NCBI RefSeq assembly: GCF_010015445.1
Contig: NC_053118.1
Location: 15,482,437-15,546,436, forward strand
DNA: 64,000 nucleotides
Reading direction: 5' to 3'
Source of the DNA: Perca fluviatilis
Lineage: Eukaryota; Chordata; Actinopteri; Perciformes; Percidae
In this document: positions 20,947-33,639 of the stretch, piece by piece
How positions within the stretch are numbered: position 1 is the first letter of the stretch
How the letters are laid out: each line of letters starts with the position of its first letter
Position numbers and translations under genes: made by a program
The notes under the pieces: generated by a model
Databases searched by the model: none
What the model was told of the DNA's origin: nothing
Seen by the model: only the letters and a program-made list of their open reading frames with translations

Positions 20947-23313
20947 AAACTCACCATAAATCAATAGTACACTTAACAAAATAAGTTATAATTTCCATCT
21001 GAATTTTTAAGTAATAGTTAGGAGATGCAATTAAAGATGATATATTCACTGTAACAGATTACTTAACAAGCCTCTGCAAGCTGATTTTCATGCCGACTAA
21101 ACTGCAACTAGAGTGATGCAATATGTAAACCACATTAAACTGCCTTTTGTGTATGAAATGTGCTATATAAATAAATTGAAAAAGACCAATATTAGTATGA
21201 ATTGTATTATATTTTGGGGACAATTCTAATAAAAGAAACTAGACACACTAGACAAAAGGCAGACACATATACGTGTGAGACACCAATGATTTTTTCAGTC
21301 ATCTTTCAGCCATATTTTCACTTAGATAAATGAATACATGCACAGGTCACAATTTACAGGTTTTCCTGAATAATTGTATATTTTTAATAGCATAGATTTC
21401 TAAGGCTATATAGTCACTTTCCTGTTTGCTGGATGGCACTTTTTCACAAGCACACGTACATACATTGTTAAATAAAAGTCATGCAATACACTATAAAATA
21501 AAATAAAAACCACAATGACCTATGCACTGAATATATTTACCGTAATTATCTTCCTCATGCAACAGTAGAGAAAGCAGTATGCACAGTACACACAATGCAT
21601 GGCACAAACATTGAACAGCTTCTATTTCAAACCACAAACACGCTTAACTACTCAGTATGTCTAAATATGATTTCATCTGCTGACAAAAAAAGAAACAAAT
21701 CAAATGGTATAAAACCATTTTGATGGAGTGTAATGATATTACTGAAATGTTTCCAGTCAAAGTTTTTTTTTTTTTTTTGTGTTTTATATGCGATTAATCT
21801 TCAGGGCAGGAATATATTGAATACACTGCATGTAACACACATGTCGGAAGCAATCTCTGCCGCAGAATCTGAGACATCTTCATTGTGTGAGTGAAGACAA
21901 CATCCATCAACGTTGCATGAAAATAATTTGCCAGCTTTATTCAATCTACATACGTCTTGGCCCCCCTCTTTGCTCTACCTCCAAAACTCACTGAGATGAG
22001 ACGCCATGAGATTGTTATCTTGCCTCGCCTTTGTATGAAAATCAAATTGGGAATTGCTTTTTTCCTTGATTCACTTCCATGCAAACAAAGAAGTTGTTTT
22101 CTTATTTTCATGTAAATGTCTTTTTTATAGGAGGCGACAAGTGTAATCAATCTTCCTCAAGACAAGGTAGGAGGGCCTGCCGAGGGGGGATTATTGGTGC
22201 TTAGTAGCCCGGGGATCATAAAACAAGGAAATTGAAAGTGATATTTAATTGACACTGCCATTTCCACTGCACGGGGGAAGACTCGTCCCCCCATCGCCAC
22301 GTCTCTCCCACACGCCAGGCCATCTTGCTTGGCGCAGGTGAAGAGAGGGAAGGAAAGGACTCGCCGGAGCAAATTTCCTTTCAAACCCTCCACTAGAACC
22401 CGGAGAGCAAGCTGTCAATCTCGGAGCACAGCGCTGTGAGAGAGACAAGGAGGGGAAAGTTTTACGTTGAGAAAAATAGGTTTCAAAATGTCACCTCATC
22501 GGTGTGGTGAAACCATACTCAGTGAAGCGGAACATGGTCAACATTATAGCTGAAAAAAATAACATACCTGTTTCATTCGGCTTTGCCTGCACAGACAATA
22601 ACAACGAATGTCAATGCGTGCTCCTATATAGTAAATGTTGTACATTCAACATCTCCAAATTAGGAAACAAAAACCTCAAAGGGGTGAATCATGCTTTCAA
22701 ATACCAATTCTACGGTTATTGCTTTTTGTTTAAGAAATGTGACGCTAAAATCAAACATTTCTACTCTCTGAATTCCTCTACAGTAAATCCCCTCCCTACC
22801 ACCTGTGAAATTGTACACTTTGTGTCTGTCACTTCCCGCCACCAATTTCAGCAATTAACAACCCCTTAAATTAATCAGCCTTCATTCAATTATAACTCAG
22901 ACAGTCTCTGGTCTCACGCAGCAATAAAAGAAGGAGACAGAGTCAAGCAGAATTACAACCTGACTTACTGACTCTGAAATAGAAAGTGACACTGTCTAAT
23001 TGGAGTAACGTAATGAGATCAGCGGGTGTCTTTGTCCAGAGACTTGTCGTAGGAAAGGGCCCGGTTTGCCTTTCTGAACCCTAAATACCGTCTCATGACC
23101 TGACCTGAGAACCTGGTAGGTGCCCTGTGTCAACTTACTCCATGATACGTCTGGTCATTAAGTAAAATCACCTAAAATATTATCAGTTTAAAACTTCGAA
23201 GTGATTTAATGAGTTTCCAAATACATTGAGAGTTTTCAGCTTTCAGTTTGTAGTGATTGTGTTTGCCAGGTGTTGTTTATTTAAATGTTTTAAAGTGAAG
23301 AGTTAAGTTACTG
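20947..23313. other. Unique noncoding DNA
   Basis: AT-rich with no recognised repeats. The stretch about 21930-22450 has higher GC and a conserved-looking texture. A 121-codon plus frame at 22504-22869 has no domain and ordinary noncoding composition. Confidence 0.45.
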
Positions 23314-23395
23314 CCAGTGTTGCCAACTCTTTTCCAATGGAAAGTAAATAAAGCCTGCTTGAAAAGTCGCTAGATGGCGTCACATCCAAATCTAT
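23314..23395 (+). mobile_element. Possible DNA-element end
   Basis: GCCAGTGTTGCCAACTCTTT, followed by GAAAAGTCGCTAGATGGCGT, resembles, from memory, the terminal part of a dispersed teleost element. No second end was found. Confidence 0.35.
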
Positions 23396-24319
23396 TTGTG
23401 ATGCTTAACTATTTACATTCAAGATACAAACAATTAAAAAAATAAAGTTTAAAATTTTTTTTTGCCTTGTATGTTTAGGCCATTTCAAGTGTAGATTGTG
23501 GAACTGCAGCTCACACTGGTTACCGATACTCTGCTAAACTAGTTAGCTTTCCCCTGCGTTTAGCTAAGTATGTCCATCAATTTCGGATTTGGCTACCTAA
23601 TTTAGTCATGCAGAATAACTAACTGATTGATGAAGATTTTGGTTTATCAAAATCCATATTTTTTCAATTACAAGGAAAAAGCAATAGGTGTAAATTAGCT
23701 TTAGCTTTAGCTAAGGCTAGCCTTGGCTAGTACTCCAGCTAACACCTGGTAAAGCTTTCATGCTTAAGATGTCTGGTTGTCTCTTTGTGACACAAAGTTA
23801 AGTGTGACAGCGGGTTCTAGAGAACCGAGATTACCAGGCCAAAGAGCGATACTGCAGTTTTGGCTTCTTTTTTTTGTTTGTTACTGCAAATCTATGTTGA
23901 ATAATAGGCTACAATGTTTTTTTCTAAATGGTAAAACAAATGTGAAAAAGTCAGAACTCAATTTTGACTAGATATGCTTTGTAGGACAGTGAAAATGTTT
24001 TTTAGCTTTATTTTGCATTGTCTCTGATCATTATGGAAGATAGTTTTACATGTTTAGCATGGTACCATCACATATTCCATTGCAGCAGCCGCAACTATCT
24101 GCCCAGCCTGTCTGTCTGACAAGATGTATAAAGAGCTTGCTGCTGACCTACAGAGGCTTTAGGCAGGCTTTGGGGACAGGCAGCAATTGGTGTCAAAGAG
24201 AGGCCAAACGGCAATGATTTATAGCCAGGAAGATTTGACTGGCGAGAAGCTGCTGCTGCCACAATTACCTTTACTGCTAAACTCACACACAGACTGCATG
24301 TTATTTCACCGGCTGCTGC
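23396..24319. other. Unique noncoding DNA
   Basis: Contains a run of GCTTTAGCTAAGGCTAGCC-like imperfect repeats near 23700-23735. Nothing coding. Confidence 0.45.
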
Positions 24320-24327
24320 CACACACA

Positions 24328-24368
<41 letters not shown>
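24320..24368. repeat. (CA)n microsatellite
   Basis: About 48 bp of CA with one GA interruption. Confidence 0.95.
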
Positions 24369-24370
<2 letters not shown>

Positions 24371-27300
24371 CTTTCTCTTGTGCTGTTCATGTTTGAGTGG
24401 TTGGGCCTCTGTGTCTTTGGCCTGCCTTGTCCACTTAAAAGGGCATTAATCAACGGCTACTTTATAAATCAGGAGGTCCTTGCAGGCTCAAAGCGATTAT
24501 GAGGTCAGGGCTCTGCAGAAGTACTTAACCAATTCCCAAACCCACCCAGACTTGGTATATTTTGCTTCCTCACGGCCAGGCGATTCATCATCATTCTCCC
24601 ACTGAGGCATAATGGAACAGGCAGGGAGGGAGGACTGGAAAAGGTATAGAAGATGAGTAGAAGGCAATTGGGGGAGTAAAGGAGAACGATCGAGGTATAA
24701 CGTGCTTCATTCTCTACCCCTCTCTCCCACCACTATCTATCTATTCTTCTTCCCCCCCTCTACTCAGTCTCCAGCTCTCGCTCTGTTCTCTGTCTCTCTT
24801 TGCCTAAGTCCCTGGACACTTTGGGGGCACTTAACGCCAGGCAGGCCCATTCATCCCGGCCTACCAGCTCCCCCAAATTATTTCAGACAAAGCTGAGACA
24901 AATGTCTGGAGGATGTATTTACTGCTCTAAATGTGGGAGCTATGTGGGCCATCAGGAAAGACAGCACTTTTGGCCTCTGTCTGGTTAGACAGAACCAGGA
25001 AAGAAAGGAAAGGGATGGGGGGGGGTAGAGAAGAGGACAGCAGAAGGCAGAGTGTGAGGAAGAGGAACAAAGTGTTTCAAAAATAAAGTGGCAGAGAAAG
25101 AAAGGAAAGTAGGAGGAGCCTTTAAAAATAAAAGGTTAGAGGCTAGATGTCTTTCCTCTTATGGAGCCCATAAGGCCTGTTGTAAGTCATGCTAAAAGGC
25201 CATGAATAGTCCAATCTAGAGGTGGGGGGGAAATGGTTTTGTGCAAAATGTAGGGAGAAACTGGAAGGGGCGAAGTACAAAATGCTTTCCTTTCACTTGT
25301 CTTTTGAGCTGAACTAATCGGCAGTATCCACGGCCTACAGTATGAGGCCATAAACGGATTTGCTTTTTGATTCGTGAAAAACTCGATGAAAACCACAGTA
25401 CATCACGCCGGAAATATGTCATTGCTCAGTCAGTTAAATAAATTGAGTAAGACAGCATCCTGTCAGTACTACTGCATCTAGAAACAAATCGAATAGACGC
25501 CTGAGTGCCGCTCCTTCGGTTACCTGTATGATGTCTAATTTAGCAACAATGTCAGCCTGAGGAGACACACTGGAGTCCTTTTGATTTAAAAACAGAGGAG
25601 AGAACAAAGGGCAAAGGGAAGGGGGGAAACAAAGAAGTGAAGAAAGTAGCAAGGAAAGGAAAATGAGAGGAAGGATGGAAGGGAGGAGAAGGAAAAAACA
25701 TGGAGAAGGAAAGAAGGAAAAAGAAGTGCTTCTTCTTCACCACTTCTAGAGACAGACACTTGGTGTGGTTTTGACAGAGCAGGAGAGGCGCCGAACGTAA
25801 AGTGGAGAAGACAGTTTCCATTACCCCTGGCACCCACCAGAGAATAATTTGCTGAGGCTGGGTAAATTGTGATTTAAGAAGTGTAATGACGTGTAATAAT
25901 TTTCTGTCACTGTTGTCAGTTAGTAGACAAGGCAGGTCTCCTCAGCAGGAGGAGGACTATAGAGACAGAAAAAAAAACAGGAAGTTGGATGTAATCCAAA
26001 CAAATGAGAGGAGACATATTGTGTAATGTGGGAAGCGGCAACAATTAAATCAGTTACTGGTGTATCAAAGCAATAGTAAATGCTGTAGAATACAGGTGTT
26101 GGAGTGAGATTACAGAAGTAAACCCCAATCAGAATGTATTGTATCGCACATTTGATTTCCTTTTTCAGGAGTCTCAGAGAAATAAGGTCAAGTTCCCTGG
26201 TGACTGCCACAGTAAGCAGTTAAAAGGGTTTCAAATAAACTGGAAATGACCCTTGTTGAAAATAACTCTTACTTAATCCCCCGATAAGCCAACCCAAGTT
26301 TGCCCTCAGCAGCTTAAATCCATACTACCAAGTAAAGAGTTCTTAGAAGAAACCATGCAGCTGCACTCCCGTAGCTTTTATTGTGAAATGCATTGTCAAA
26401 CATTTGTTTGACTACCTTTCATTTAGTTTCTTGTAATTGTATGATTCAGAAAGCAAAAGGTTAACATTTAAAAAAAAATGTCTGTTTCAAATTTATTGCT
26501 GCATCTTTCTGTTTTTTTATTCAAAATGACTGAAATCGGATGTCCTTTAGAATTATGTGTACCTTTATTATCCCAGTGCCCAACCCAACCTATGGGCATT
26601 CAACAAAGCAGTTTTATCTTTGACATATGTAATTTATGAAAAGTAAAGCACCAGCTTCACTGTTATTAATGCCTCATCACAAGCTCCAATAGAGCAGGGA
26701 GTCGTGGGCTTTGAGTGATTATGTTATCACTTTAAGTGTATGTTTTGCATAGACGTGCACAGGTTTTCGAAGAAGGAGACTCGGAGAAAAGGGAAGGTAG
26801 ACTTTTTGCAAATGTGAAACAGTACCTAAAGATAGGTGCTCTTACATGGATGCAAGATATTAAAATACAAGGATGCAAACCAAATTTCAAATATATAAAA
26901 GTTTTGATATATTTGCATTCTATTCCATTTCTATTTAAGGGTTAGAAAAATTAACATAGTTGACAAGTAGCATATTAAAGATAATCAAAAGGGCTTATTT
27001 GAAATGGAAATATGGGGAGGGTGAGTCCATTTCAATTATTCAATTCACTTTATCACTGAAAACATATGGTGCAGTACAATAACGTCACTGACAATCAGTG
27101 TGATGCAAATTGTAATGCCTCATGTTTATCTGCTTTTTGGTGGACTGTATAATGTAACTACTTATAGTTACCATCAAATTGTCATTAATACATTGCAAAG
27201 CGAGAACAAAAAAAACAACATATTTCGACTTTTTTTCAGCTGAGCAGATAACTGCATTGGGCGTACATATTGTTATCACAGTAATATCTCTATTACAAGT

Positions 27301-28449
27301 CCCTCGCTTAACAGGAATGCATAATGTATCCATGCAGAACACAAAATGCCATAAATGAAAATGAAATGGATTGCAATGCAGCATGGTGACTAAGGGGCGC
27401 TGACAAGACTAATTCCACATCTTTTATGGTCAAAGGCTTGAGTTTCTGCTCACACATTCGCTAAATTACCAGAGCACACCCTGCCCCCTTTTGTCTTACT
27501 CCATTCTCTCTATATCTTCTTCACTCTCTTTCTCTCTCTATCTTTCTGTCCTTTTTCCAAAACCAAAGTTGTTGGATCATGAATTGTTGAAGTGCAATGA
27601 CTTGTCTCCTCTACTTTCACTCAGTGGTCCTAGTAGTAGCAAGAGCAGATTAAAAAGTCTGCCACACTACCCAACCGGTCTCAGCATACCATTAGCATAT
27701 ATATGAGATTTGAGACATTTTCTAATATTCTCCAGCAGGACTCATCTGTCATGGCCTGGTGATGAATTATAAAATGCTTGTTTGGGTGTGAGGGAGCTGG
27801 AAAAGTGGCAGTGTGCCTCCCCTCCTTCTCCATACTTCTATAACCTTTACTATGTCTGTGTTTAAAAAAAGGAGGGGGAGAAAATCAATGTTGGGACAAT
27901 TCAATACAAAAATGAAGTTTGTATTACTTATGCCATTAGTCAATATGTGTGGGAACTGGTAACAACTTATGTGCCCTTAGTGTAACTTAGTCACAGAAGA
28001 ATCGAATGGAGACAGCAGGGAGACGTTGCACTGCCTGTACTTGGATCTTCTTTCTGTTCAAACCAACAATCAACAGGAATAAATAAAACTGTCAACAACA
28101 CATAAACACATTTGTCGAATTTTAAGGATCTGGAGGATAACGGTACAGACTTTCTTACAAGCCTAGTTATTATTAATTAAAAGTACAACTCAAGTGAAGA
28201 ATACAGGATATGCTATTTATTTCTCTTTGCATTATTGATTCAAATAATTTCTCAGCATGAAAAGTCAGACCCAAATTGACATGAACATAAACCAAAATAA
28301 ACAAACAAGACTAGTGCCCCCTCCTGCATCCAGGCATGGCAGGAGAGCTCATACATAGACAAGTGCCTGGTGGCTGGGCGTGTACTGGTTATGAAAACTG
28401 TCTCTTGGGAACTATCTCTGTCCTTTCTCCATAGCCCATCATGATATGG
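24369..28449. other. Unique noncoding DNA with purine and pyrimidine tracts
   Basis: Pyrimidine-rich at about 24705-24810, purine-rich (GGAAGG, GAAGGA) at about 25560-25735 and pyrimidine-rich at 27500-27555. No interspersed element or gene recognised; the frames are 60-100 codons without domains. Confidence 0.4.
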
Positions 28450-28729
28450 AATTTTACTCTGTCTGGCCGCAACCCAGTACCGGTCCGTGCACTGTTGCCA
28501 ACCGGGCCATCTACTTGCCTGAGCAATGAAGGCCAGATGATAAGGAGTGACAGTGTGCATAAATGATACATTAAATTTAGCGTCCTCTTCTCCTGATGCC
28601 GTCCCTGGTTCTGAACCACTCTTCAACACTGATGTGTGTACGCTGAGCTAACAAGGGAATCAGCTTTCTTTTGAAGTAGAATGAATGAGCTTGCCGGTCC
28701 CAACACCCAAAAAGGTTAAGAACCCCCTG
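28450..28729 (-). mobile_element. hAT-like terminal fragment
   Basis: Read on the minus strand from 28729 it starts CAGGGGGTTCTTAACCTTTT, then GGGTGTTGGGACCGG, and further in has GACCGGTACTGGGTTGCGGC. These are typical words of the ends of hAT elements in vertebrates. No matching opposite end or duplication was found. A 125-codon minus-strand frame at 28252-28629 overlaps it and has no domain. Confidence 0.45.
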
Positions 28730-28824
28730 CTATTTGACTGCAGGAAGCAGGTTAATTGCCACATAGACCTGATAAATGCAAATTAGTAGTTTGGACTTTC
28801 AGGCCTGGTTGGGTCAGGGATACA

Positions 28825-29293
28825 TCTAGTCTATATCCATGATGTTCCACTTCCAGGATTGCTCACGTTCTGCCAGAAATTCCACCGTCACTCTTTTCGG
28901 ATGTCCGTTTTTGGATGTCCCGCTACCTTCCGCTTTCTTTGTGTTGGAATTTTAAACTCTGATCGAATTATGAGGCCTATGGTTAACTGCTCCTCAGATC
29001 TCTGCAGGGTAAATCTAGACAGCTAGCTAGACTATCTGTCCAATCTAAGTTTTCTGTTGCACGACTAAAACAACTTTTAAACATACAAATGTTCCAACAA
29101 AAAAAGTTCCTTCCTGAGGCTATATTGCAGCGGCATCCGCTCGATGCTGAGCAGCGGCAAAGACGATTGTGATTGGTTTAAAGAAATGCCAATAAACGAG
29201 AGCATGTTTTTCTCTCATCCGGGAATGCTGTGTGGACTATACAGACCCTCGTTCGCAGCGCTGTGGAAGATGGTCTGGCAAAGCGAGACTAGG
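28825..29293 (+). mobile_element. Interspersed MITE-like repeat, copy 2
   Basis: Longer partner of the copy at 4929-5285. It starts TCTAGTCTATATCC and ends GGCAAAGCGAGACTAG, so the extreme ends CTAGTCT/AGACTAG are inverted. Compared with copy 1 it keeps the segment GACTAAAACAACTTTTAAAC through CTGAGGCTATATTGCAGC. No coding capacity. Confidence 0.75.
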
Positions 29294-29634
29294 GAACACT
29301 CGACTCGGCAGACTGGTATTAGGGGACCAGTGGGGTGAGGACCGCAGGAAGTTCAAGAAGACTGCGGCAAAGGATCTGGCTAACCGTCAAATGACGAAGC
29401 ACTCTTCCCATTGGGAGGCAGGGTTCATCCCGGGGCTGTTCTCAGCCCCTGGGAGGACCTCAGAGTGCTGAGGGGTATTGTCAGGCAGTAGAAGGAACAC
29501 TCTGAGGAACTCCTAAATGTGACCAACATGTCCTCAGTGGAGGGGACAAAGTCGGACAACTTGGGGGAGCCTTGCCTACCTTTCTGGCAGGGATCACCAA
29601 GGTAGTCAAAAAAGCTCCACAGTATATTAAATAT
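29294..29634 (+). mobile_element. Possible non-LTR retrotransposon fragment
   Basis: The text GCCTTGCCTACCTTTCTGGC, then GGGATCACCAAGGTAGTCAA and AAAAGCTCCACAG, reads in part as I-T-K-V-V-K-K, which I recall just upstream of the reverse-transcriptase domain in a fish LINE. Upstream ACTCTGAGGAACTCCTAAAT fits the same memory. Frames are broken and there is no RT motif (FADD-like) in the window. This is a tentative call. Confidence 0.35.
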
Positions 29635-30213
29635 TAAAACTGACGCATATGTGTCTCCCTACAAAATGAGAGGGTTTCTAGTGCTGCTGATGTCAATATT
29701 GATTGACACCCAACTCTGCAGCTTTTTAAGAAGTTTCAGTTTGTTGTTTTGGTTTGCTGATCCATTTGATTGTGTCCTAACAAGCTCTTACTGACCTAAC
29801 CCTGTACTGTACATGACCATGGTCCTATTCCAACAAATAAAGCTATACATAACAACAGTTTGCTTCCCATTGCAAAATGGTACATGACCATACATGCTAT
29901 AATACTTCATTATTGGAACTTGTATTGCCTTTAGTATTAAATCATTGGTATACAATTTGCAAGACTATGTTTACTAAAGAACCCACTGGTCAGTTTTTAC
30001 ATCTTAGGAAAACAATATACTAAAATATACAGTGCATAAAGTGTAGTTCATTACATATATATTTAAATAAACTAGTAAACAAGTTCAATTACAGCTTACA
30101 CTATGTATAATTTACCTCAGAGAGAGTTTAACCACCACATATCATGGTGTGACAGGGGAGGTGTAATACTTTATAAAGCTTTATATTCCAACTCCTTGCA
30201 AATATCCCATGTG
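29635..30213. other. Unique AT-rich noncoding DNA
   Basis: No feature recognised. Confidence 0.45.
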
Positions 30214-30960
30214 TTAATTAAATGAGTAAAAAGTGCAGTGGCCTGTGTCCTAAATTAATTGCTTTCTATTAGATTACATTATTGTAGATAGACCAAGCCA
30301 TATTATTAAAATTGTTGTACATTCTCCTACATTCAATTTCCTTGAACATTATTATTGAGAGAAATCTCTCTCTCTTTCTCATGCTGTCTCTCTCTTTCTT
30401 CCTTCTCGAGATTGTTCCAAATTTCTGTCATGGTGCATTCTGCTCAGTTAATTAAAGGGGGCTAAAGTGCAGTGGCCTGTATCCTATTGCCATCAAATCC
30501 ATAACTTAGAGAGAAAACATTTACATTAACTTGCCATTAATACCGCCTATGCCGACTTTTCAATTCCCGCTAAGTATGATCTTATACAATAATTGCTGTT
30601 GCCTGTAAGACAAAAAGGCGATGAGGTCCATGAAGGGGACAAGAAGAATTTGATGCCACTGTTAATTAAATGAATAAAAGTGCACCAGGCTGTGTCTTGG
30701 AAAACAGCTTTCAGTAATAAAAAATATAGCTGACAATCTCTCCCTCTTCTTCCTTTCAATTCAGTTTTGAATGCTATTACACAAGGTAATGGAGTTTGGG
30801 AATGGGAACTTCTTGATAGCTGTCAGAAAGAAAGAGAGAGCGAGAGAGCAGAGAATGCCTTGTATTTCTTTCTCTTTTTTAAATAAAACAACTAAGCTCA
30901 GCAGTCTGTATCCTATCTCAGCTATTGGATTGGATTATTTTACATTTTGATTGAAATGAT
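30214..30960 (+). repeat. Four-unit diverged direct repeat (period about 214-234 bp)
   Basis: Each unit opens with TTAATTAAA or TTTAAATAAA (at 30214, 30448, 30662, about 30878). Some 15-20 bp later comes GTGCAGTGGCCTGT or a relative: 30233 GTGCAGTGGCCTGTGTCC, 30467 GTGCAGTGGCCTGTATCC, 30680 GTGCACCAGGCTGTGTCT, 30898 CTCAGCAGTCTGTATCCT. A GAGAGAAA or CTCTCTCT tract usually follows. The units are too diverged to be a recent satellite. Their shared core, with the rest drifting, suggests an old local duplication in which a short core has been retained. No coding or transposon signature is visible. Confidence 0.7.
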
Positions 30961-31283
30961 GTCCGCGCCAGATAAAAGCACAGACCCCAGCTGTTGTAAT
31001 TGAATCAGGGTGGAGTTGTTTATTCGGTTGATCTACAGCAGTGATTTGCTTGTCCTAACACCCAATGCATAAAAGATCCACTCTTGTTTAACACACTGCT
31101 GATTAGATCTGTTTAAAATGGCGAAACAAGAGGCGTCTGTGTCCAGAGATGGGCAGGCATAAAGATAATACATATAACGGCATCGGGAGAAGGGGGGAGG
31201 AATAGAGAGTAGAAGAGGAGAGGAGAGAAAGGAGGATACAAAGGGGCCCCACGCTCCCTGGCTCTCTTGATGGTGTTGTGCGC

Positions 31284-31286
<3 letters not shown>
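30961..31286. other. Unique noncoding DNA
   Basis: Ends in a GA-rich stretch (31185-31240). Nothing else seen. Confidence 0.45.
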
Positions 31287-31328
<42 letters not shown>

Positions 31329-31336
31329 TGCGTGTG

Positions 31337-31378
<42 letters not shown>
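31287..31378. repeat. Imperfect (TG)n microsatellite
   Basis: About 92 bp of TG with GGG, CG and TATA interruptions, so it is probably older than the pure arrays. Confidence 0.95.
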
Positions 31379-32991
31379 CTGTAGATGCACCATCTGCTTA
31401 ACTTTCCATGTGTGACCAAAACTTTCAATAAATAAATTTCACATGGCATGGATGCCAGATGCAGAGGGGCCCTTGAATAACATTTAAATAACATCTAATT
31501 GGAAGTAAGAGTAAGTGTTCTTATCCCTCCAAAAACAGGCATCTTCTGAGAATTTAAAACCGCATGTGTGTTTGAATAGCACTAAGGATACGGTGGGCCA
31601 CTCTATATATACCACGATGTTGATGTAATATTACGCAGCATTAGGTCATACACATACACGATTTATTGAACCTTATTTATGAAGACTACTAAATATATGC
31701 TATACAATGGATGGTTGATCATCAAATAATGACTCTTATCACTTTGGTGTAGGATGCACATCCATCATGTTGAGAAAAAGGTGAAGTACGCTCCAGTGCG
31801 CAATGCATGCTAATTTCAATATCACTCCTTGAGGGACCACATATGAAAACATAATCTGCTTAGATTGTGTTGCCCCTCATACAACAATAACTGTGTCAAG
31901 GGCACAGGCAAAATCTCCAATATGTTTGCATTTTTTGCATGTCAAATATGTGATAAGAGGCACTCTTTTAGGTAAATATCAATATCACATCACGACTAGG
32001 CAGAGTTCCATGTTACCTTTGGGATGATCCCTGTCCAGTTTAATATGATAGATGAGCTATTTTCTCCTAAAGAAAGATACACAAGGTATACGCACGTGCT
32101 ATTTACATATTGATAAAAGTAAAGCAAAGCACTTTGATTTTGTCCAATAAAGACAACAATATGTTTGTGTATACCACATTCATTGGAAAAAACAATATGT
32201 ATCAGCATTGAACAGTCACAATAAACTACAGATAACTTCATCGCATATGGTGTTATCATGAAATCCACTTGCATAATAAACGTGTAATCTTCATATAAAC
32301 TGGTCAGGTTTGGCAAAAGCATAAAACTGTAAACAGGATATGTATCAACAGTGAACTTTACTTGGGACACAAAACACTGTGTAAGCTTTGACATTTACTG
32401 ATATTCAGATTAGGCCAACATTTGTCAGAAAGCCTAACCTTTGTCCTTCCTTGTCTGTATATTAGCTGCATATTAAACCTTTGCATCTGACTCTATCATT
32501 TCCCCCAAAAAACAGCTTTTGTTGCAAAACGCAGATCATATGTTTAATAATTTCTCATGTTTCAGACGCTATTGGGTCGGCCCCGCTATAATCAATCATC
32601 TCTATTAACTACCATATCTCGCGCTCCGCCAGCCGTGACCCCTGGACAGCTGAGCTCAGATTTTATCGCTGCATGCATGCCACGTTTTACTTACCCTGAC
32701 ATCCCTGTGTTGCTTTACACCTCTCTGTGCTGTCTGCTCATGTGGTGTTATAAGCATCCTGTCGTCTCGCAGTTGTTTTATCGGACTGCTACGATTGCTC
32801 ATTGTGGCCCCGTGGTAACCTGAATAACCTGAAACATCTCAGACGCCTGAATTCCCCACAGATAGCTGAGAGATACACTTTTATCACTTTAAAATTACGG
32901 AAGTCTAGAATGTGTACTTTGTTAGCCTATGTCAAATGAATATCAATGCACAACACAGTGTTCTTGATGAGAACAAAATATACCTAACACC
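31379..32991. other. Unique noncoding DNA
   Basis: AT-rich without repeats. The block about 32545-32850 is of higher complexity and could be conserved noncoding DNA. A 132-codon minus frame (31996-32394) has no recognisable domain. Confidence 0.4.
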
Positions 32992-32993
32992 TA

Positions 32994-33071
32994 CAGTACC
33001 AGTCAAAAGTTTGGATACGTTTTCGCATTCACTTAAATGGGAAAGCGTGTCCAAACTTTTGACTGGTACTG
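32994..33071. mobile_element. 78-bp Tc1/mariner-like mini-MITE
   Basis: The perfect inverted ends CAGTACCAGTCAAAAGTTTG and CAAACTTTTGACTGGTACTG are flanked by TA on each side (32992-32993 and 33072-33073), the Tc1/mariner duplication. Nearly the whole element is a hairpin: only about 25 bp separate the arms. Confidence 0.9.
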
Positions 33072-33265
33072 TATGTAAATACAAAAAAAAGAAAAGAAAT
33101 GCACTCCATGTCCATGTACCTCATTGTGTTGTTGCATTATTCATATATTTCTCTTTTTTACTTTTTTTTTTACACGTTTATTACCTAAACAGGTGTTTTG
33201 AAGTATTACCGTATTGCTTATTTCTATTTTGATGCAAAAAGATCAAAAATGGTAGCATATTTTAA

Positions 33266-33635
33266 AGGTGCTGTAGGTAGGATTGCAAAGATCCAGGACT
33301 TATTCAAAAAATTTAAACATCAACAACTTGTCAGTCCCTCCCCCTTTTCTGCTAAAGCCCAAAACGGTCTCCTAAGCCCCTCCCCCAACAAGGGAGAATG
33401 AATGCATGTGCATGAGCAGTGATTGACACACAGTTAGACACCCCCCCTGGCCCTGACTGGTGCATCTGAACAGGGAGTGGTGGATTTTTGCAAATCACAC
33501 TACAGGATGTAGGTGGTGCCAGAGGAGCCAGATTATTTTTTTTATTACCAGCTTTATGTAGCTCTACTGGAACATAGGGTCAGTTTCAGCAAATATGACA
33601 GAATGTTAGTTTTATAAGGCTTACCTACTGCACCT
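33266..33635. mobile_element. 370-bp TTAA-flanked MITE
   Basis: The ends AGGTGCTGTAGGTAGG and CCTACTGCACCT are inverted repeats with TTAA on each side (33262-33265 and 33636-33639). The interior is unrelated to the 521-1048 MITE, but the target site and AGG/CCT termini agree, so a shared transposase superfamily (Kolobok- or piggyBac-like) is likely. It resembles an abundant teleost repeat from memory. Confidence 0.85.
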
Positions 33636-33639
33636 TTAA

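Noticed and set aside
22504..22869. 121-codon plus-strand frame
   Set aside because: No domain or splice context; composition like flanking noncoding DNA.
28252..28629. 125-codon minus-strand frame
   Set aside because: Partly overlaps a hAT-like terminal fragment and a second open frame; no domain.
31996..32394. 132-codon minus-strand frame, hydrophobic
   Set aside because: Hydrophobicity follows from AT-rich composition; no family resemblance and no splice or promoter context.
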